Assembly (NCBI GenBank): GCA_028274465.1
Contig: CM051457.1
Span: 107,569,982-107,633,981, forward strand
Source: Plantago ovata
Lineage: Eukaryota > Streptophyta > Magnoliopsida > Lamiales > Plantaginaceae
Direction: 5' to 3'
Length of the DNA stretch: 64,000 nt
Positions within the stretch are counted from its first letter, which is position 1. Every line of letters starts with the position of its first letter. The position numbers and the translations under genes are program-made. A model generated the notes under the pieces. The model ran no database searches, was not told where the DNA came from, and saw only the letters and a list, made by a program, of their open reading frames with translations. This document shows, in pieces, positions 31,692 through 42,379 of this stretch.

Positions 31692-32169
31692 ATGAATCAG
31701 TACCCTCAGTTTGAGGCGAGGTTTGATAGAAATCTCAAATATATGCTAACAAATGGAGTCAGGTATTTTACTTATTGATAAATGAACCTTTTTGTTGAAT
31801 ATATGAATCCTGTCTTTTATCCACTAAATTTAGTTTGAAAACAGGTATTACGAAGCAAATGGAAGAGAGGATTCTGACCCTACTCTGCTTATCAAGCTTT
31901 TGGATGTCAAGGAGAAGGCTGAAGTCTATGAGCACCACTACGGTCCCATCTTTCAAGCTGCTCAAGTTGTTGCACAACTTCATCTCATCTATCTCGAACA
32001 TCCTGTGATTGAGCAAACCGTCAAAGATCTTAAGCAAAAAATATTAAATATGGAAAAACGAAACATTGAAAGGGGGTGTGCCGAAGCTTTCAAGTACAGC
32101 TATAAAATTGAGTGTTGCGGTCAATTGACTGAAATGTTGGCTCGATTCTGCCGATACGATTGGAATTGA
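31692..32169 (+). CDS. unknown two-exon gene G (131 aa), paralogue of F
   Basis: Exons 31692-31762 and 31845-32169. The first exon has the same length (71 bp) and intron phase as gene F. The protein starts MNQYPQFEARFDRNLKYML and shares the central helix-rich block (KAEVYEHHYGPIFQAAQVVAQLH). The C-terminus (CAEAFKYSYKIECCGQLTEML) differs from gene F. No known domain is recognised. Confidence 0.6.
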
Positions 32170-32359
32170 GTCGATTATGAAGTATCAAGTTCAAAAATCA
32201 CGGTGAACATCTATGTTTTTTAATTTCAATAAGTGAAGTTGTTATTATAACAACAACACTCTGTCTTTTTCATTTGAAAGTTTGTTTTGTTTTCCTTTAG
32301 TGTGTAATAAAAACATTCTCCGGAGATGAACATTCACCGAAGGAGTGGTATGAGTTAAT

Positions 32360-32510
32360 CAGATACAAATAATCCTTTATTGAAACTTAGATAGTCCAAG
32401 AAGCCTCCTGCAAAGGCAATATTATTATTATTTCCAGCTAATCAACGTATAATAATGACTTCACCGGAGGCTACTTGCATTATCTTAGTACAAGGATTAT
32501 TATCTCATCA
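32360..32510. ncRNA. hairpin H1 of the hairpin array
   Basis: The left arm AGAAGCCTCCTGCAAAGGCA pairs imperfectly with the right arm TTCACCGGAGGCTACTTGCA. The stem extends outward through AATAATCCTT/AAGGATTATT. The loop is around 32432-32446. The shape is that of a plant MIRNA precursor. Confidence 0.55.
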
Positions 32511-32639
32511 TCAAGTACAAAAAATATAGTTGTTACATTCCAGTAAATCGTGTTCACACAAATAAGTCGTAACAAATGAAATTACAATTCCTGTCACAAT
32601 TATACATTTTATTGAATAGTGTTCAGACATTTCAATGTT

Positions 32640-32745
32640 TTAGGACAATGCCGCACGTATCTGCTTGAGTAATTATTACTTTGAATCGAATCATTCAAAA
32701 TGTGTAATAAGGACTTCAAGGAGATACGTGCGCCATTGTCACATT
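32640..32745. ncRNA. hairpin H2
   Basis: GACAATGCCGCACGTATCTG pairs with GAGATACGTGCGCCATTGTC with few mismatches, and the stem continues inward through TTTGAA/TTCAAA. It is one of the best-paired members. Confidence 0.6.
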
Positions 32746-32959
32746 TTCATATAAATTACTCAAGTCATCATAACACTATTTTGAAAAGCATACATATCAG
32801 CATGACAAGGTACATCAAAATTATGGTTTAAAGTAAAGTAAAATAATATCAATATAAAATAATATGAAATTGTAAAATACGAAAAGGTAGAATGTGTTAA
32901 TCAAATTCGGGCTCTGCAGCTTCAAAAAATCAATTTAAATCGGAGGTGTGTTCAGATAT

Positions 32960-33085
32960 GAATAATCTCATTGTCGATTTAATACCGCTCCTTCGCACTC
33001 TGCTATTGTTATAATATCAAAATTATTTTCGTATCATAATAATAGCATAGCCGAAGGAGCGGTGTGAAATAAACATTCGAGATCA
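32960..33085. ncRNA. hairpin H3
   Basis: ATACCGCTCCTTCGCACTCT pairs with GCCGAAGGAGCGGTGTGA. The stem reaches inward via GCTATTGTTATAATA/TATCATAATAATAGC and outward via AATCTCATTGTCGA/TTCGAGAT. Confidence 0.6.
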
Positions 33086-33156
33086 ATCATTTTCATCATT
33101 ACGCCCTTTTAAAGAGCATGTATCTATAACATTAAAGAATGTATAGAGAAATAGTA

Positions 33157-33315
33157 GTGTTCAGACAATTCAATCTCACCGCATTAGATAATTCTGCCAG
33201 CTGTCCCCAGAGGCAATATTAACGTGTTATTTCTTAGTCACCCTATAATAATGACTCTGAGGTCAACAGGCAGCATTATCTGAATGCAAAGATTGAAAAT
33301 TGTTCATCATCACAC
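33157..33315. ncRNA. hairpin H4
   Basis: CTGCCAGCTGTCCCCAGAGG pairs with CTCTGAGGTCAACAGGCAGC. The base pairs GTGTTCAGACAATTCAATC with GATTGAAAATTGTTC...CACAC. H4 and H5 are duplicated as H6 and H7 about 612 bp downstream. Confidence 0.6.
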
Positions 33316-33381
33316 AATTTATAACATGACACACTTTGGTTAACCATAACATGAATTTTATACAAAATTGATGAAGTAGTG

Positions 33382-33533
33382 GTGTTCAGACAATTCAATC
33401 TGTTTGAGAAATCCCAACAGCTGGCCCCAGAGGTAATATTGTTGTGACTTTGTCTTAGTCAGACTATAATAATAACTCTGAGGGCAGCTGGTGGCATTGT
33501 CTCAGTTGGATTTTGAAGCTGTCATCATCACAC
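33382..33533. ncRNA. hairpin H5
   Basis: ACAGCTGGCCCCAGAGGTAA pairs with ATAACTCTGAGGGCAGCTGG. The base again is GTGTTCAGACAATTCAATC with a partner ending CATCATCACAC. Confidence 0.6.
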
Positions 33534-33768
33534 AATTTATGCATTATCACACAATTTAATTCATCGTCGAAGGAGTGGTATAAAAATGATATTGGACATT
33601 ACTATTTTCATCATCACATATACTTTCAGTAATGAATACTTAATGAAAAATACTGTATACAGAAATATTATAAATAGTGAAGTGTATAGATGGAGAAACA
33701 GCAGAAAAGAATCGGTGAAAGTAATAATGTGAGAAATATATAGACAAAGAATGTATAGAGAAATAGTA

Positions 33769-33921
33769 GTGTTCAGACAATTCAATCGTTTTAGATAATC
33801 CTGCCAGCTGTCCCCAGAGGTAATATTAACGTGTTATTTCTTAGTCACACTATAATAATGACTCTGAGGTCAGCGGGCAGCATTATCTTAATACAAAGAT
33901 TGAAAATTGTTCATCATCACA
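33769..33921. ncRNA. hairpin H6 (duplicate of H4)
   Basis: Nearly the same as H4. Several changes fall in the arms (CAGAGGTAAT against CAGAGGCAAT; GGTCAGCGGGCAG against GGTCAACAGGCAG) and pairing is largely kept. Confidence 0.6.
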
Positions 33922-33988
33922 CAATTTATAACATGACACACTTTGGTTAACCATAACATGAATTTTATACGAAATTGATGAAGTAGTG

Positions 33989-34143
33989 GTGTTCAGACAA
34001 TTCAATCTGTTTGAGAAATCCCGGCAGCTGGCCCCAGAGGTAATATTGTTGTGACTTTGTCTTAGTCAGACTATAATAATAACTCTGAGACCAGCAGGCG
34101 GCATTGTCTCAGTTGAAGGATTTTGAAGCTGTCATCATCACAC
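33989..34143. ncRNA. hairpin H7 (duplicate of H5)
   Basis: Copy of H5 with GGCAGCTGGCCCCAGAGG against CTCTGAGACCAGCAGGCGGC. The arm changes relative to H5 are partly compensatory (AACAGC/GGTGGC becoming GGCAGC/GGCGGC). Confidence 0.6.
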
Positions 34144-34244
34144 AATTTATGCAAGACACATTCTATTTGCCCCGTTCAATGGCACACGTGGGAAAGTGTG
34201 TTTCTAAATTTTATTTGCAAATCATATTAGACTTTAAATTAAAA

Positions 34245-34378
34245 ATCTATTCCATTATATTTGTTGGCCAGGCGATCCGACTCATTATAATTGACAGGGT
34301 CCGTTACGTAGATGTAATGGTACCTGTCGATGATAATGAGTCGGAACGCAGGACCACCAAAGATAATGGAAATTTATA
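34245..34378. ncRNA. hairpin H8
   Basis: A stem of about 60 bp: GGCCAGGCGATCCGACTCAT pairs with ATGAGTCGGAACGCAGGACC, and it extends through TTGACAGG/CCTGTCGA and TTCCATTATA/TAATGGAA. Confidence 0.65.
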
Positions 34379-34509
34379 CAATATGAGATAAACAACATTA
34401 TGAGAGAAATTATATATTGGAGGTGTGTTCTGCAAAATGATGGAAAGTGTTTAAGGATATAGTTGTGATCAGTAAATTCAAACCTTATTAACTATGTTTG
34501 ATGTACATC

Positions 34510-34662
34510 ATTACACTTACAATTATTGTTTACATGATAATAAAAGTACAAGCACACACCCCCAAGCGACACCGCCTGCTCTTGATGTAAGTGCAGACGG
34601 TGCTGGTTGGGGAAGTGTGTTTGTACTTCTATTACGTGCAAACCTTATTAAATTGCAAGTGA
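34510..34662. ncRNA. hairpin H9
   Basis: AAGTACAAGCACACACCCCC pairs with GGGGAAGTGTGTTTGTACTT and CACCGCCTGC pairs with GCAGACGGTG. The stem continues out to ATTACACTTACAATT/AATTGCAAGTGATAT. A decayed copy of its right arm lies at about 34185-34235. Confidence 0.65.
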
Positions 34663-34667
34663 TATTG

Positions 34668-34800
34668 TTTCCATTCCGTCATAATTTGTGGCCCGGCGAT
34701 CCGAATCACTATACATGACATGGACCTCTACTGGAATGTAATGGTACCTTCACGGATAGTGAGTCGAAACGCAGAACCACAAAAAAATGAGGGAAAGGAT
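34668..34800. ncRNA. hairpin H10 (diverged copy of H8)
   Basis: GGCCCGGCGATCCGAATCAC pairs with GTGAGTCGAAACGCAGAACC, and the outer TTTGTGG pairs with CCACAAA. It shares its ancestor with H8 but has drifted in both arms. Confidence 0.6.
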
Positions 34801-34877
34801 TTAAGGATGTAGTTGTGTTCAGTAGATTGAAACCTTATTAACTATGTTTTATGCTACAACATTTGCTATGAGTATAC

Positions 34878-34994
34878 AGCTAGAACTGTGAAATGTAATT
34901 AATGAATTTTGTGTTTTCTGGCTTCGCAAGTCTTGATTTTAGACTTGTGAAGCAGAAAACACCAAAATCATTAATTAATTTTGCACAGTCCTGC
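34878..34994. ncRNA. hairpin H11, near-perfect stem
   Basis: TGTTTTCTGGCTTCGCAAGT pairs with ACTTGTGAAGCAGAAAACAC around a loop of seven or fewer bases at 34933-34940. The lower stem pairs TAATTAATGAATTTTG with CAAAATCATTAATTAATT and ACTGTG with CACAGT. It is the most regular hairpin of the array. Confidence 0.65.
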
Positions 34995-35212
34995 GTTATA
35001 TAAAATTTGAAGTAATATGATATGTTAAATATGATGTTATAATTTATATATACTGTTTGTGTTCAGCCAAATATAACATTTTTAACTTAGACAGTCATAA
35101 CACATTAGTACTGCCAAATCATTAGTTAATAAAATATAATTATTTTAATCAATATTTTATATTTAGTGCTTTGTGTTCAGTCAAACACAATTTAGACCGA
35201 GATTAAGTATAT

Positions 35213-35348
35213 ATTGATTAAGCATAAAGCTATGGATTTTAATAAAAACATGAAAGATCGAGAGTCAAATTCAGAGCCGAACCTGATTTGCCACGGCATA
35301 ATCATCATCACTTTTATTTTCTTCTGTGACTCCCATAGCTTTAACTTT
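35213..35348. ncRNA. hairpin H12, weak
   Basis: TAAAGCTATGG pairs with CCATAGCTTTA at the base and GAGAGTC/GTGACTC higher up. The middle pairs poorly, so this is the least certain member. Confidence 0.35.
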
Positions 35349-35726
35349 TCATTTTCAAACACCTCGCAATAAAAAATACAAATCATAAATCAGAATTATA
35401 GTCGAAAAATGCAAGAAAATTATTTACGGATATTAGAAAAATGATAATCGAAAAATACAAGTTGACGAACACTAACCGATTTACAGATAGACAAAACACT
35501 TTATGTATGCTCAATATTTCATTCTCATTTTACTATAGATTTTATTAACCGAGACTAAGAATACATTTATAATGAAATTTACTAATGAAATATATGTCAT
35601 TGTATCCGGACACAAACTGTTTTACGGTACTCTATACTATGCTTCTTCATAAGTCTTCTAACTATGTATATCAACAAAATAAATTGGTCAACAACTTTAA
35701 AGATTATATTAAGATGTAGCACTCAC

Positions 35727-36118
35727 CAGATCAGTGTTTGAATCTGTTGTAAGCTCGTGGAAAAAATGAGATCCCATTCAACATTAAGCCACGATATACC
35801 TCATTACATAGAACGCAGAGGGATTAATCAAATTTGAGAACTTATATATGGATTCATTATCGAATAAATTATCAGATAGATTGGGTAACTCACCGTTAGA
35901 GATTTCCGACGATACTTGAGATGAATGGATGCCAAAAAACGGAGGCATGAAATTCACAAATAAAAGAAGTTGAGATTTAGTTAATAAATATGGGAGATAT
36001 ATGAAAAAAATAAATAGAAGTGTAGTGATATACTTACCAACATAGATTCGAGAGTAGATCGATTCGCATTGTCATCGTCGATTCTTCGTAAAATAGTCGA
36101 CTTGATTTTGTTACCCAT
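35727..36118 (-). CDS. possible short spliced ORF / host transcript next to the hairpin array
   Basis: An ATG in strong context (AGCCATGGGT) at 36118 opens MGNKIKSTILRRIDDDNANR and reaches a donor TTG|GTAAGT at 36038. Splice-like segments follow: CAAG|TATCG ... AACG|GTGAGT (35914-35894) and ACAG|ATTCAAAC ... TCTG|GTGAGT (35743-35727). Upstream on the same strand lie a pyrimidine-rich leader and a CTATAAAAC box (about 36402-36410). I infer a minus-strand transcript that may be the host transcript of the hairpins. The protein is too short to identify and the micro-exons are speculative. Confidence 0.3.
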
Positions 36119-36401
36119 GGCTGATGGAAAGAGATATCTTAATCTATATTGGAATGAATGCAAGATGATAAATTGATCGGAGAGATTGGAATGGAGAAGC
36201 CGACGCCGATTTGGATGAGAAGAACGATTCGGATGAGAAAGATGAAAAACGGAGATTTGGAAATGTCGGAGGAGATCGGAAGAAGACGAGCAGATTATGT
36301 CGGCTCAAATCGGGTAAGATTTCCGAAAGGAGAAAACGGAGAAGGAGGCAGAATGTGTGTGTCGGCTCAAATGAGGAAAGGTCCTAGGGTTCCAGCCGTT
36401 T

Positions 36402-36410
36402 TATAGATAA
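36402..36410 (-). promoter_or_regulatory. TATA-like box, minus strand
   Basis: CTATAAAAC lies about 290 bp upstream of the minus-strand ATG at 36118, with a CT-rich leader between them. Confidence 0.4.
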
Positions 36411-36422
36411 GGTAATTCGCCG

Positions 36423-37278
36423 GTTGCACTTAGTTCGCGAGTGTCAATTCTCCTTAATTCGCGACAGGTCAAAAAATGGCTTTTTGTGTGTAATTTATTC
36501 ATTTACTAGCTATAATGTATTGTATGTTTTACTTGGATATCTATAGGTTATTATAATTGTTATAAAATTGGAATTACTCGATATATTTTGTAATGTTATT
36601 AGGTCATGCAGAAGATTGACCGGTCATGCAGAAGATCGACCGGTAACGAAACCTGGATCGTCTGTAATACTGTCACCGAATAATGGTCTGTCGGGTGAAC
36701 TTGCTAATCGCGTGTTTTAACATTTGTAACATCTATGTTTTTGGTAGTTGACTTTTATTTTATATTTTATAATATTATTTATTTATTAATTTTTGTTATA
36801 CTCTTACAATCGAATTACCTTTCTATTTATTGAAATCTTATAAGTTAGAAGTATATTGTACCGTGGCATTGATACATCTATGTGCGATTTAAAAATATAA
36901 TTCATTTGATAACTTATTTATCCTCTTATATTGAATAATTCTTTTTTATTAATTTATATAAGTTGAGCATTATATCATACCGTGGCGATGCCACGGGTGA
37001 TGCCACGGGTATGTACTAGTATGGAGTAAAAAAAAGTACCAACTGAAATATATGAAAGTACACGATCATGCAAAAACCATACTCCTATCTGTGCTGTGTA
37101 ATTGTAACATCATCATATACAAAACAAGGTACCACAATCATGTAAAAAAAAATCTAGTGACCAATAATGTCAGAATAGAAAAAAAAAATTAAAATAAACT
37201 CTCCCTAAATGAATATAATGGATTTATTTAAAAACAAAAAAAGTACTAATTATGTATTAAAATTAAGCTAATTACTGA
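36423..37278. other. intergenic, AT-rich
   Basis: No gene seen. A direct repeat of GGTCATGCAGAAGATYGACC lies at 36603-36643, and GTGATGCCACGGGT-type words are doubled near 36982-37012. Confidence 0.5.
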
Positions 37279-38957
37279 TTAAGCACCATGTCCATTGATG
37301 CTGCCATTCCCAGAATGTGCTGCATGCGGGTTTTTCTCTGAATCTCTCTTTCTCTTTATCACCACGAACCATGTCAACGGTTCTAGAACCAAAACGCAAG
37401 CTCCCAAGAAGATCAACACTCCGATATAAGCCGATCTCCATCTCTGCTCCGGGTCTAAAATATCGAGCCCTTCGAAAATGTTAACAATGCTCAGTATGAT
37501 CACGGTGTATCCGACCACGTGATGGTATATGTTCCAGTAGAATCTGTATTTGTGGTCCGGCTTTGGCCTTAAAAGCAAGGCAAACACCTGAAGGGTTCCA
37601 AGGGTGAAAAGGGCAATGCCGATGTTCCTGTGTAAGTCCTGGACGATTCCTACCGAATCACTGCCAAGGCTGAGGCCAGTTCCCCAACCGGCTACACCAA
37701 CGATGTAAGCCGAGGTTTGGCAAGTCACGTGTAGGTAAAACCATAATGGATTCGCGGCTTTGAAGACCTTGAGATACCTAGCTAACATAGCGCCCACTGG
37801 CAACATAATCCCCCAACTCACCACGTTAAGTACTCCGTGGATCTGAAAATTTTACGCGTATAGTTAATATTGCATTCGTAATAATTCCATTTCAACTAAA
37901 AACTCGAACTTATATCGAAGTGTACAACTTTCTAGTGGGCCTATTTCATGATGATTTGCATGCAACTGCTTATTTAAAATTGTTATTCATTCTTTGTAGC
38001 TGAACTGAAAGTGATTGTTTGAGAAAACTGTTTCGGTTTTTAACAAGCTAAAATAATTTATATAAAACTGTTTTGTAAATAAAGAATCACCTATTAAATT
38101 TCATTATCAGAGTCAATTTTATAGGCCATCAAGTTGACAATTTTGGCGACTTTGGATTCATTTCCATGGCTAACATCTCTTCTAAAAGCTCGAACTTTCA
38201 TGAGAGTACGATGAGCTTTACGCCATCAGAACCGACTTACTAGCTCATAAACATTTTCTTACAACTTGGGAATTAATCTGTTAGACGGTGTAACGGTTAG
38301 ACAAATGAACGATGATAAAATACGAGAGCTTACATTTCTGTTGCGATCTCTGGAGCTTCCGCTGGTAACACCGGTATCTGAAGTCGCTCCACTTGCAAAA
38401 TCAATGGTCCCGAAGGATCTCATGTTGTCCCCGGTCGTATCATGTCGGCCAGGAGTGCTCCCACCGAGCGGCCCAAATTGCCAAACTTGTGTATAACTCG
38501 TCCTCCCGCTTGGTAACTGGATCGTAGCGTATATAATCATCTCGTCACTATTGATGAACTCACCTGCAACACTTGGAACAGGGAAACTCAAATCTCCCTG
38601 TGAAAGCGAAGTTCCATAGTCGGTTGCACTAATAGCAGACGTGTAAGCGGAAAACTGCCCACTGGAATTCTGGAAGGCGACGAGGCACTGAGCACCGAGC
38701 ATCCGACCTGAACCCAGATTCAGACCCCATGCTATCCAGTTACTCGGGGACATACCAGTGTGACGGTAGGCTATGTCTACCGTGTGATTCGACTGGTGGT
38801 ACGTGTAGTGAATGAAGGAGTTGAGTACTGGTAAAGCGTTGCAGGTCCTGTAGATGTTGTTGTTGGTGAATTGGTAATCTCCGCATTGTTGTTGCGCGGA
38901 GGATATTGAGATGATCAAGAAAGAGGAAAACAGGACAGTTTTTAAAAACTTTTCCAT
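37279..38957 (-). CDS. cytochrome b561 and DOMON domain-containing protein, 395 aa
   Basis: Two exons, 38957-38334 and 37842-37279, with a phase-0 GT-AG intron. The protein is likely a plasma-membrane CYBDOM that moves electrons, probably from ascorbate, to the apoplast. It has a signal peptide ([20 protein letters not shown]), an extracellular DOMON domain (about 45-165; [33 protein letters not shown]) and then a five-helix b561 core. Four haem-binding His are spaced as in the family: H210 (IHGVLN), H246 (LWFYLHV), H279 (DLHRNIGI) and H315/H316 ([11 protein letters not shown]). The cytosolic tail is short and basic. Length and motifs match Arabidopsis CYBDOM proteins such as At3g25290. The gene looks intact and is the best-conserved gene in the window. 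Confidence 0.95.
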
Positions 38958-39080
38958 GGTTTTACTCTGTTTTGAGAAGCAGAGTTTGTGTTATGATAAT
39001 CTGTTTTTATCTGTTTTGCTCTGCTTTGAGAAGCAGAGTTTGTGCTATGATACTCTGTTTTTCTCTGTTTTGCTCTGTTT
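38958..39080. repeat. tandem duplication upstream of the CYB561-DOMON gene
   Basis: A unit of about 58 bp containing TTGAGAAGCAGAGTTTGTG and CTGTTTTTATCTGTTTTGCTC occurs twice and partly a third time, directly 5' of the start codon, so it is probably in the leader or core promoter. Confidence 0.75.
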
Positions 39081-39289
39081 CTTGATCAAGTGTTGTACTC
39101 TGTTTCTGGAATTGGTTCATGTGAGAGCACTTTAATAAGAAGGCAGGATGGAAGTAAAATGCAAATGTTGACTGATTCTTTCGTGTGGAATGGGTCGGTC
39201 CATTTGGAAGCATCAACATGGAAAAAAATGAGAGTTCATGATGGATGGAGTTATGGAAGCAGCCAAGAAAAGTCCAATAGGCCATAATT

Positions 39290-41030
39290 TTGGAGCATGG
39301 GAAAATTTCATAAAATCCCCCTTAGTTATTCAAAACGTGCACGAAACACCAAAAGCTAACTCGATCGTACCAAATCGGTCTAATTTTTAAGTAAGCATTG
39401 TACGGAATCTCGTTCTCTTTATGAAAATTGAAAAGAGTACCCCAATATGTTGTCATTGTGCTAACTCACATGAGTTTTGATTGATATTTTTTAGTACATG
39501 AACATATGTAACTGACGAGATTAGTTTGAAATAAACGAAAACTGAGTTAAGGGTTTGTGTGAGATGCAATAATTAAGGAAGTTTTATGCAATTTACCGTT
39601 TTTCTAACATGCATCATCATCAATGGACTAACTTTGTGGTTCCAAACACGTTCTTGCTTGCTTTCAGACCCTTATTTCTAAAGCACCCCAATTATTTGTT
39701 ATTTTGTTATTTTGTGATTACGGAGTAAGCACGCATAAGTTTACTTCTAAAAGGGAAAATTGCAAGAGTAGACTTGACTCTTGATTCTACTTTGTACTTG
39801 TACCTTTTTGCAACTTCAGTAGTTCTTTTTAAATAAATTCAGATTTAAATATTCTCAGTTTTGGCCATGCACTAGTGTTTTAAACGTTACTTAGCTCTGA
39901 AAAATTGAAGGCATAATGGGCGGAAGCAATATACAGTATTACATTATTTGTATGTTACCGATAGTGCACTCATGAGGTGCTTTTGTGACAAAAAAATCGT
40001 AACTCAATTGAAATTCACACAATAAATATTAACCTTTTATAAAAATTATACCAGTGTTAACAAAACGGATTTTCTTATGGCAAATTTCCTACAGTCTATA
40101 TAATAATTTTTATACTCGCCCATATTCTTTTGTCTTTCTAATACTAGTCGTCTCATAAAAGAATTTCACAATCTATTTAAGTATTCTATTGAAGAATTTT
40201 ATCTGGGATAGAACACAACCTGAGACTCATCAAAAATCCAAAAGAAGTACTAGGAGTAGTACTATTATTTTTTAATCAGCACCATTTCTAATAAACAACA
40301 GATTAATTAAGATACCGATCTATATAACCTTTGTCAATGTTTAGGAATTGGTGATTTTGGAAACACTGTTCAGTGAGTGGCTTTATTAAATGATTTATGT
40401 CATTCCAGAGTCCAGAATCATTCGTGATGCCGCACCCCTTAATATAATACTCCTATATATTCCCACCACCTCGTCCAAAACTGAGCCGGTAATATACAAG
40501 CTGAGCCAAGTCCCGATGAGTATTATCAACTTCGGCTCAATTTCAAAACTATTAAAGCACATTTTAGGTTCGGATCGTTAAAGAAAAAGCATAAATTTGG
40601 AGTCAATTTCAGTTCGAAAATCTTATTGAACGAGCTCGAGTTAAGCCTTAACCCAGCTCGTGATAATTAAAGAAAGAAATATGTCAAAATATAAAATAAG
40701 AGTTTAGGTTAAGGAATTCAAAATTACACATTACAAATTAATATCTCAAATGATATAGTCATCAAAGTCAAACATAAACAATTTGAGATGGACCAATGGT
40801 CTTGAAATGTAGGCTAGGGTATAGAGTGTGACGAACCTTATGAGCACCTCGACTATTCATCAAGCCAAGTCAAGCTCAGTTCGTAAATAAAACGGGCATA
40901 AATTTAAACTCCAACTCAGCTCGAAAACCTTATCGAGTAAGTCGAGTTCAAGCCTAGCGAGTACCTGATAAGGCTCGGCTCAAATAATAGCAGTAGACGT
41001 GGCATTAGATGAGACTCATCTATGCACCTA
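39290..41030. other. intergenic with degraded repeats
   Basis: No coding gene is seen. Two related segments (about 40560-40660 and 40870-40980) share GGCATAAATTT..., TCGAAAA.CTTAT.GA and CGAGTTCAAGCC-like words with AGCTCG-rich ends, like a decayed repeat family. A similar AGCTCG/GAGCCG-rich stretch recurs at 62725-62785. Confidence 0.45.
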
Positions 41031-41039
41031 TTGCAGTGA

Positions 41040-41560
41040 TTCCATCTCTAGATTTGTTCTTGTTGAGTCACAATACGACAAATAACGAAAACACAAAGCT
41101 CACAATATCAACTAAACCACCAAGATCAGCTGCACGCAATTAATCACACACACAAGCACCACGAACAGGAAACAGAGCATGAACGCAAGCAAAGAAAGAC
41201 ACAAGATTTAACGTGATTCGGTTGCAAATAACCTACGTCCATGGAGATCAACCATCTGCCAATATATTATATCAATCTCAATTACAAGTCCCTAACAGTA
41301 TGCAAGAAACAACAAACAAATCTGTCTCTCAAAGCTAGAACCTATAATCTATAATATATCACCCTTAGTCGAACCGGGTCTTCGAGCTATGAATCATGTC
41401 TAAGCATACAGTAATCATCCCCTTATATAGATACAAATCGCAGCTAAAACCTAAGAGAAATCGAATAGGAATTGAATCCTTAATATATAAGGACAATTTC
41501 CTTTTCCTGTCTGTTGTCGGACTCCGGAGATTCACCCAGAGGTTGACCAACCACTACCTC
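41040..41560. repeat. possible LTR remnant
   Basis: The phrase ACAAGATTTAACGTGATTCG followed by AACCTACGTCCATGG is a motif I know from several plant LTRs. No inverted ends or target duplication were found, so this is a weak assignment. Confidence 0.3.
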
Positions 41561-42119
41561 AACACCTCCTTTTTGTTTCTGTGTTTAGATAACATCAACT
41601 TCACAGTTCTTTATCTTTCTAAAGTCGATTTCTTCTGTTGTCTAAACGACCAATCCCTTTTTTCCCTGAACTGACAATGTTTAAAGTACGCTCAATTTGT
41701 ACGTATTTTGACAAATTATCAAAAAATAATTTTGATTCAATTTCAAGATTTATGCATCTCTCTACCAAGATCATGGTGTGAGCATAAGTGGAAAACATGT
41801 TATTGTATCGCTTAACAAAATCGCATACGTACTTTTATCCCTTTGTATTGTATTTTGTGTATTAATGATTGTACATAGTAGTAGAGGGATCAAAGAGCTC
41901 AAATATAAATAGAGAAAATTATGTACACACCCCCTGAGTTTCTTCAATTAATCTTTAAATCCCAGTCACCGTAACATACTACCAGTGCCACTAAAAATTA
42001 ATGACATCATCAAATTTTTAATGTTGACCAAATATATCCTTATACTTGTGATTCCAATGTACTCAGCGGGTTGTCCATGTGATGCGTCACCCATGCACCG
42101 AAATTAATATTTGTTTTAT

Positions 42120-42200
42120 GCCTAGATTAACTATAATCTACTCTATGGATAGTGTAGAGCAAGTTGATATTGGATAGTGTAGAGCAAGTTGATATGAGTG
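42120..42200. repeat. short direct repeat
   Basis: GGATAGTGTAGAGCAAGTTG is present twice in tandem within 42146-42196. Confidence 0.8.
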
Positions 42201-42379
42201 GCAGTCTCTAAGGATACACCTAACTAAAACTAATAATGCAATAGTCTAAATAACAGCAAATAATGGATATAGTAATGGCAATTGAATAACTAATAAGCTT
42301 TAGAAAATAAATAACTAAACATAAAGCATAAGCAATTATCAAACGTAAAGTAAGAAATTTGTAAACAATCTATTAAAGA

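Noticed and set aside
32360..35348. CRISPR-like or simple MITE array
   Set aside because: Repeats are not identical, spacers are not uniform, the genome is eukaryotic, and no TIR/TSD borders mark separate insertions.
36158..36406. Plus-strand ORF of 82 aa (MQDDKLIGEIGMEKPTPIW)
   Set aside because: It looks like the antisense of a CT-rich 5' leader; no TATA box or homology supports it on the plus strand.
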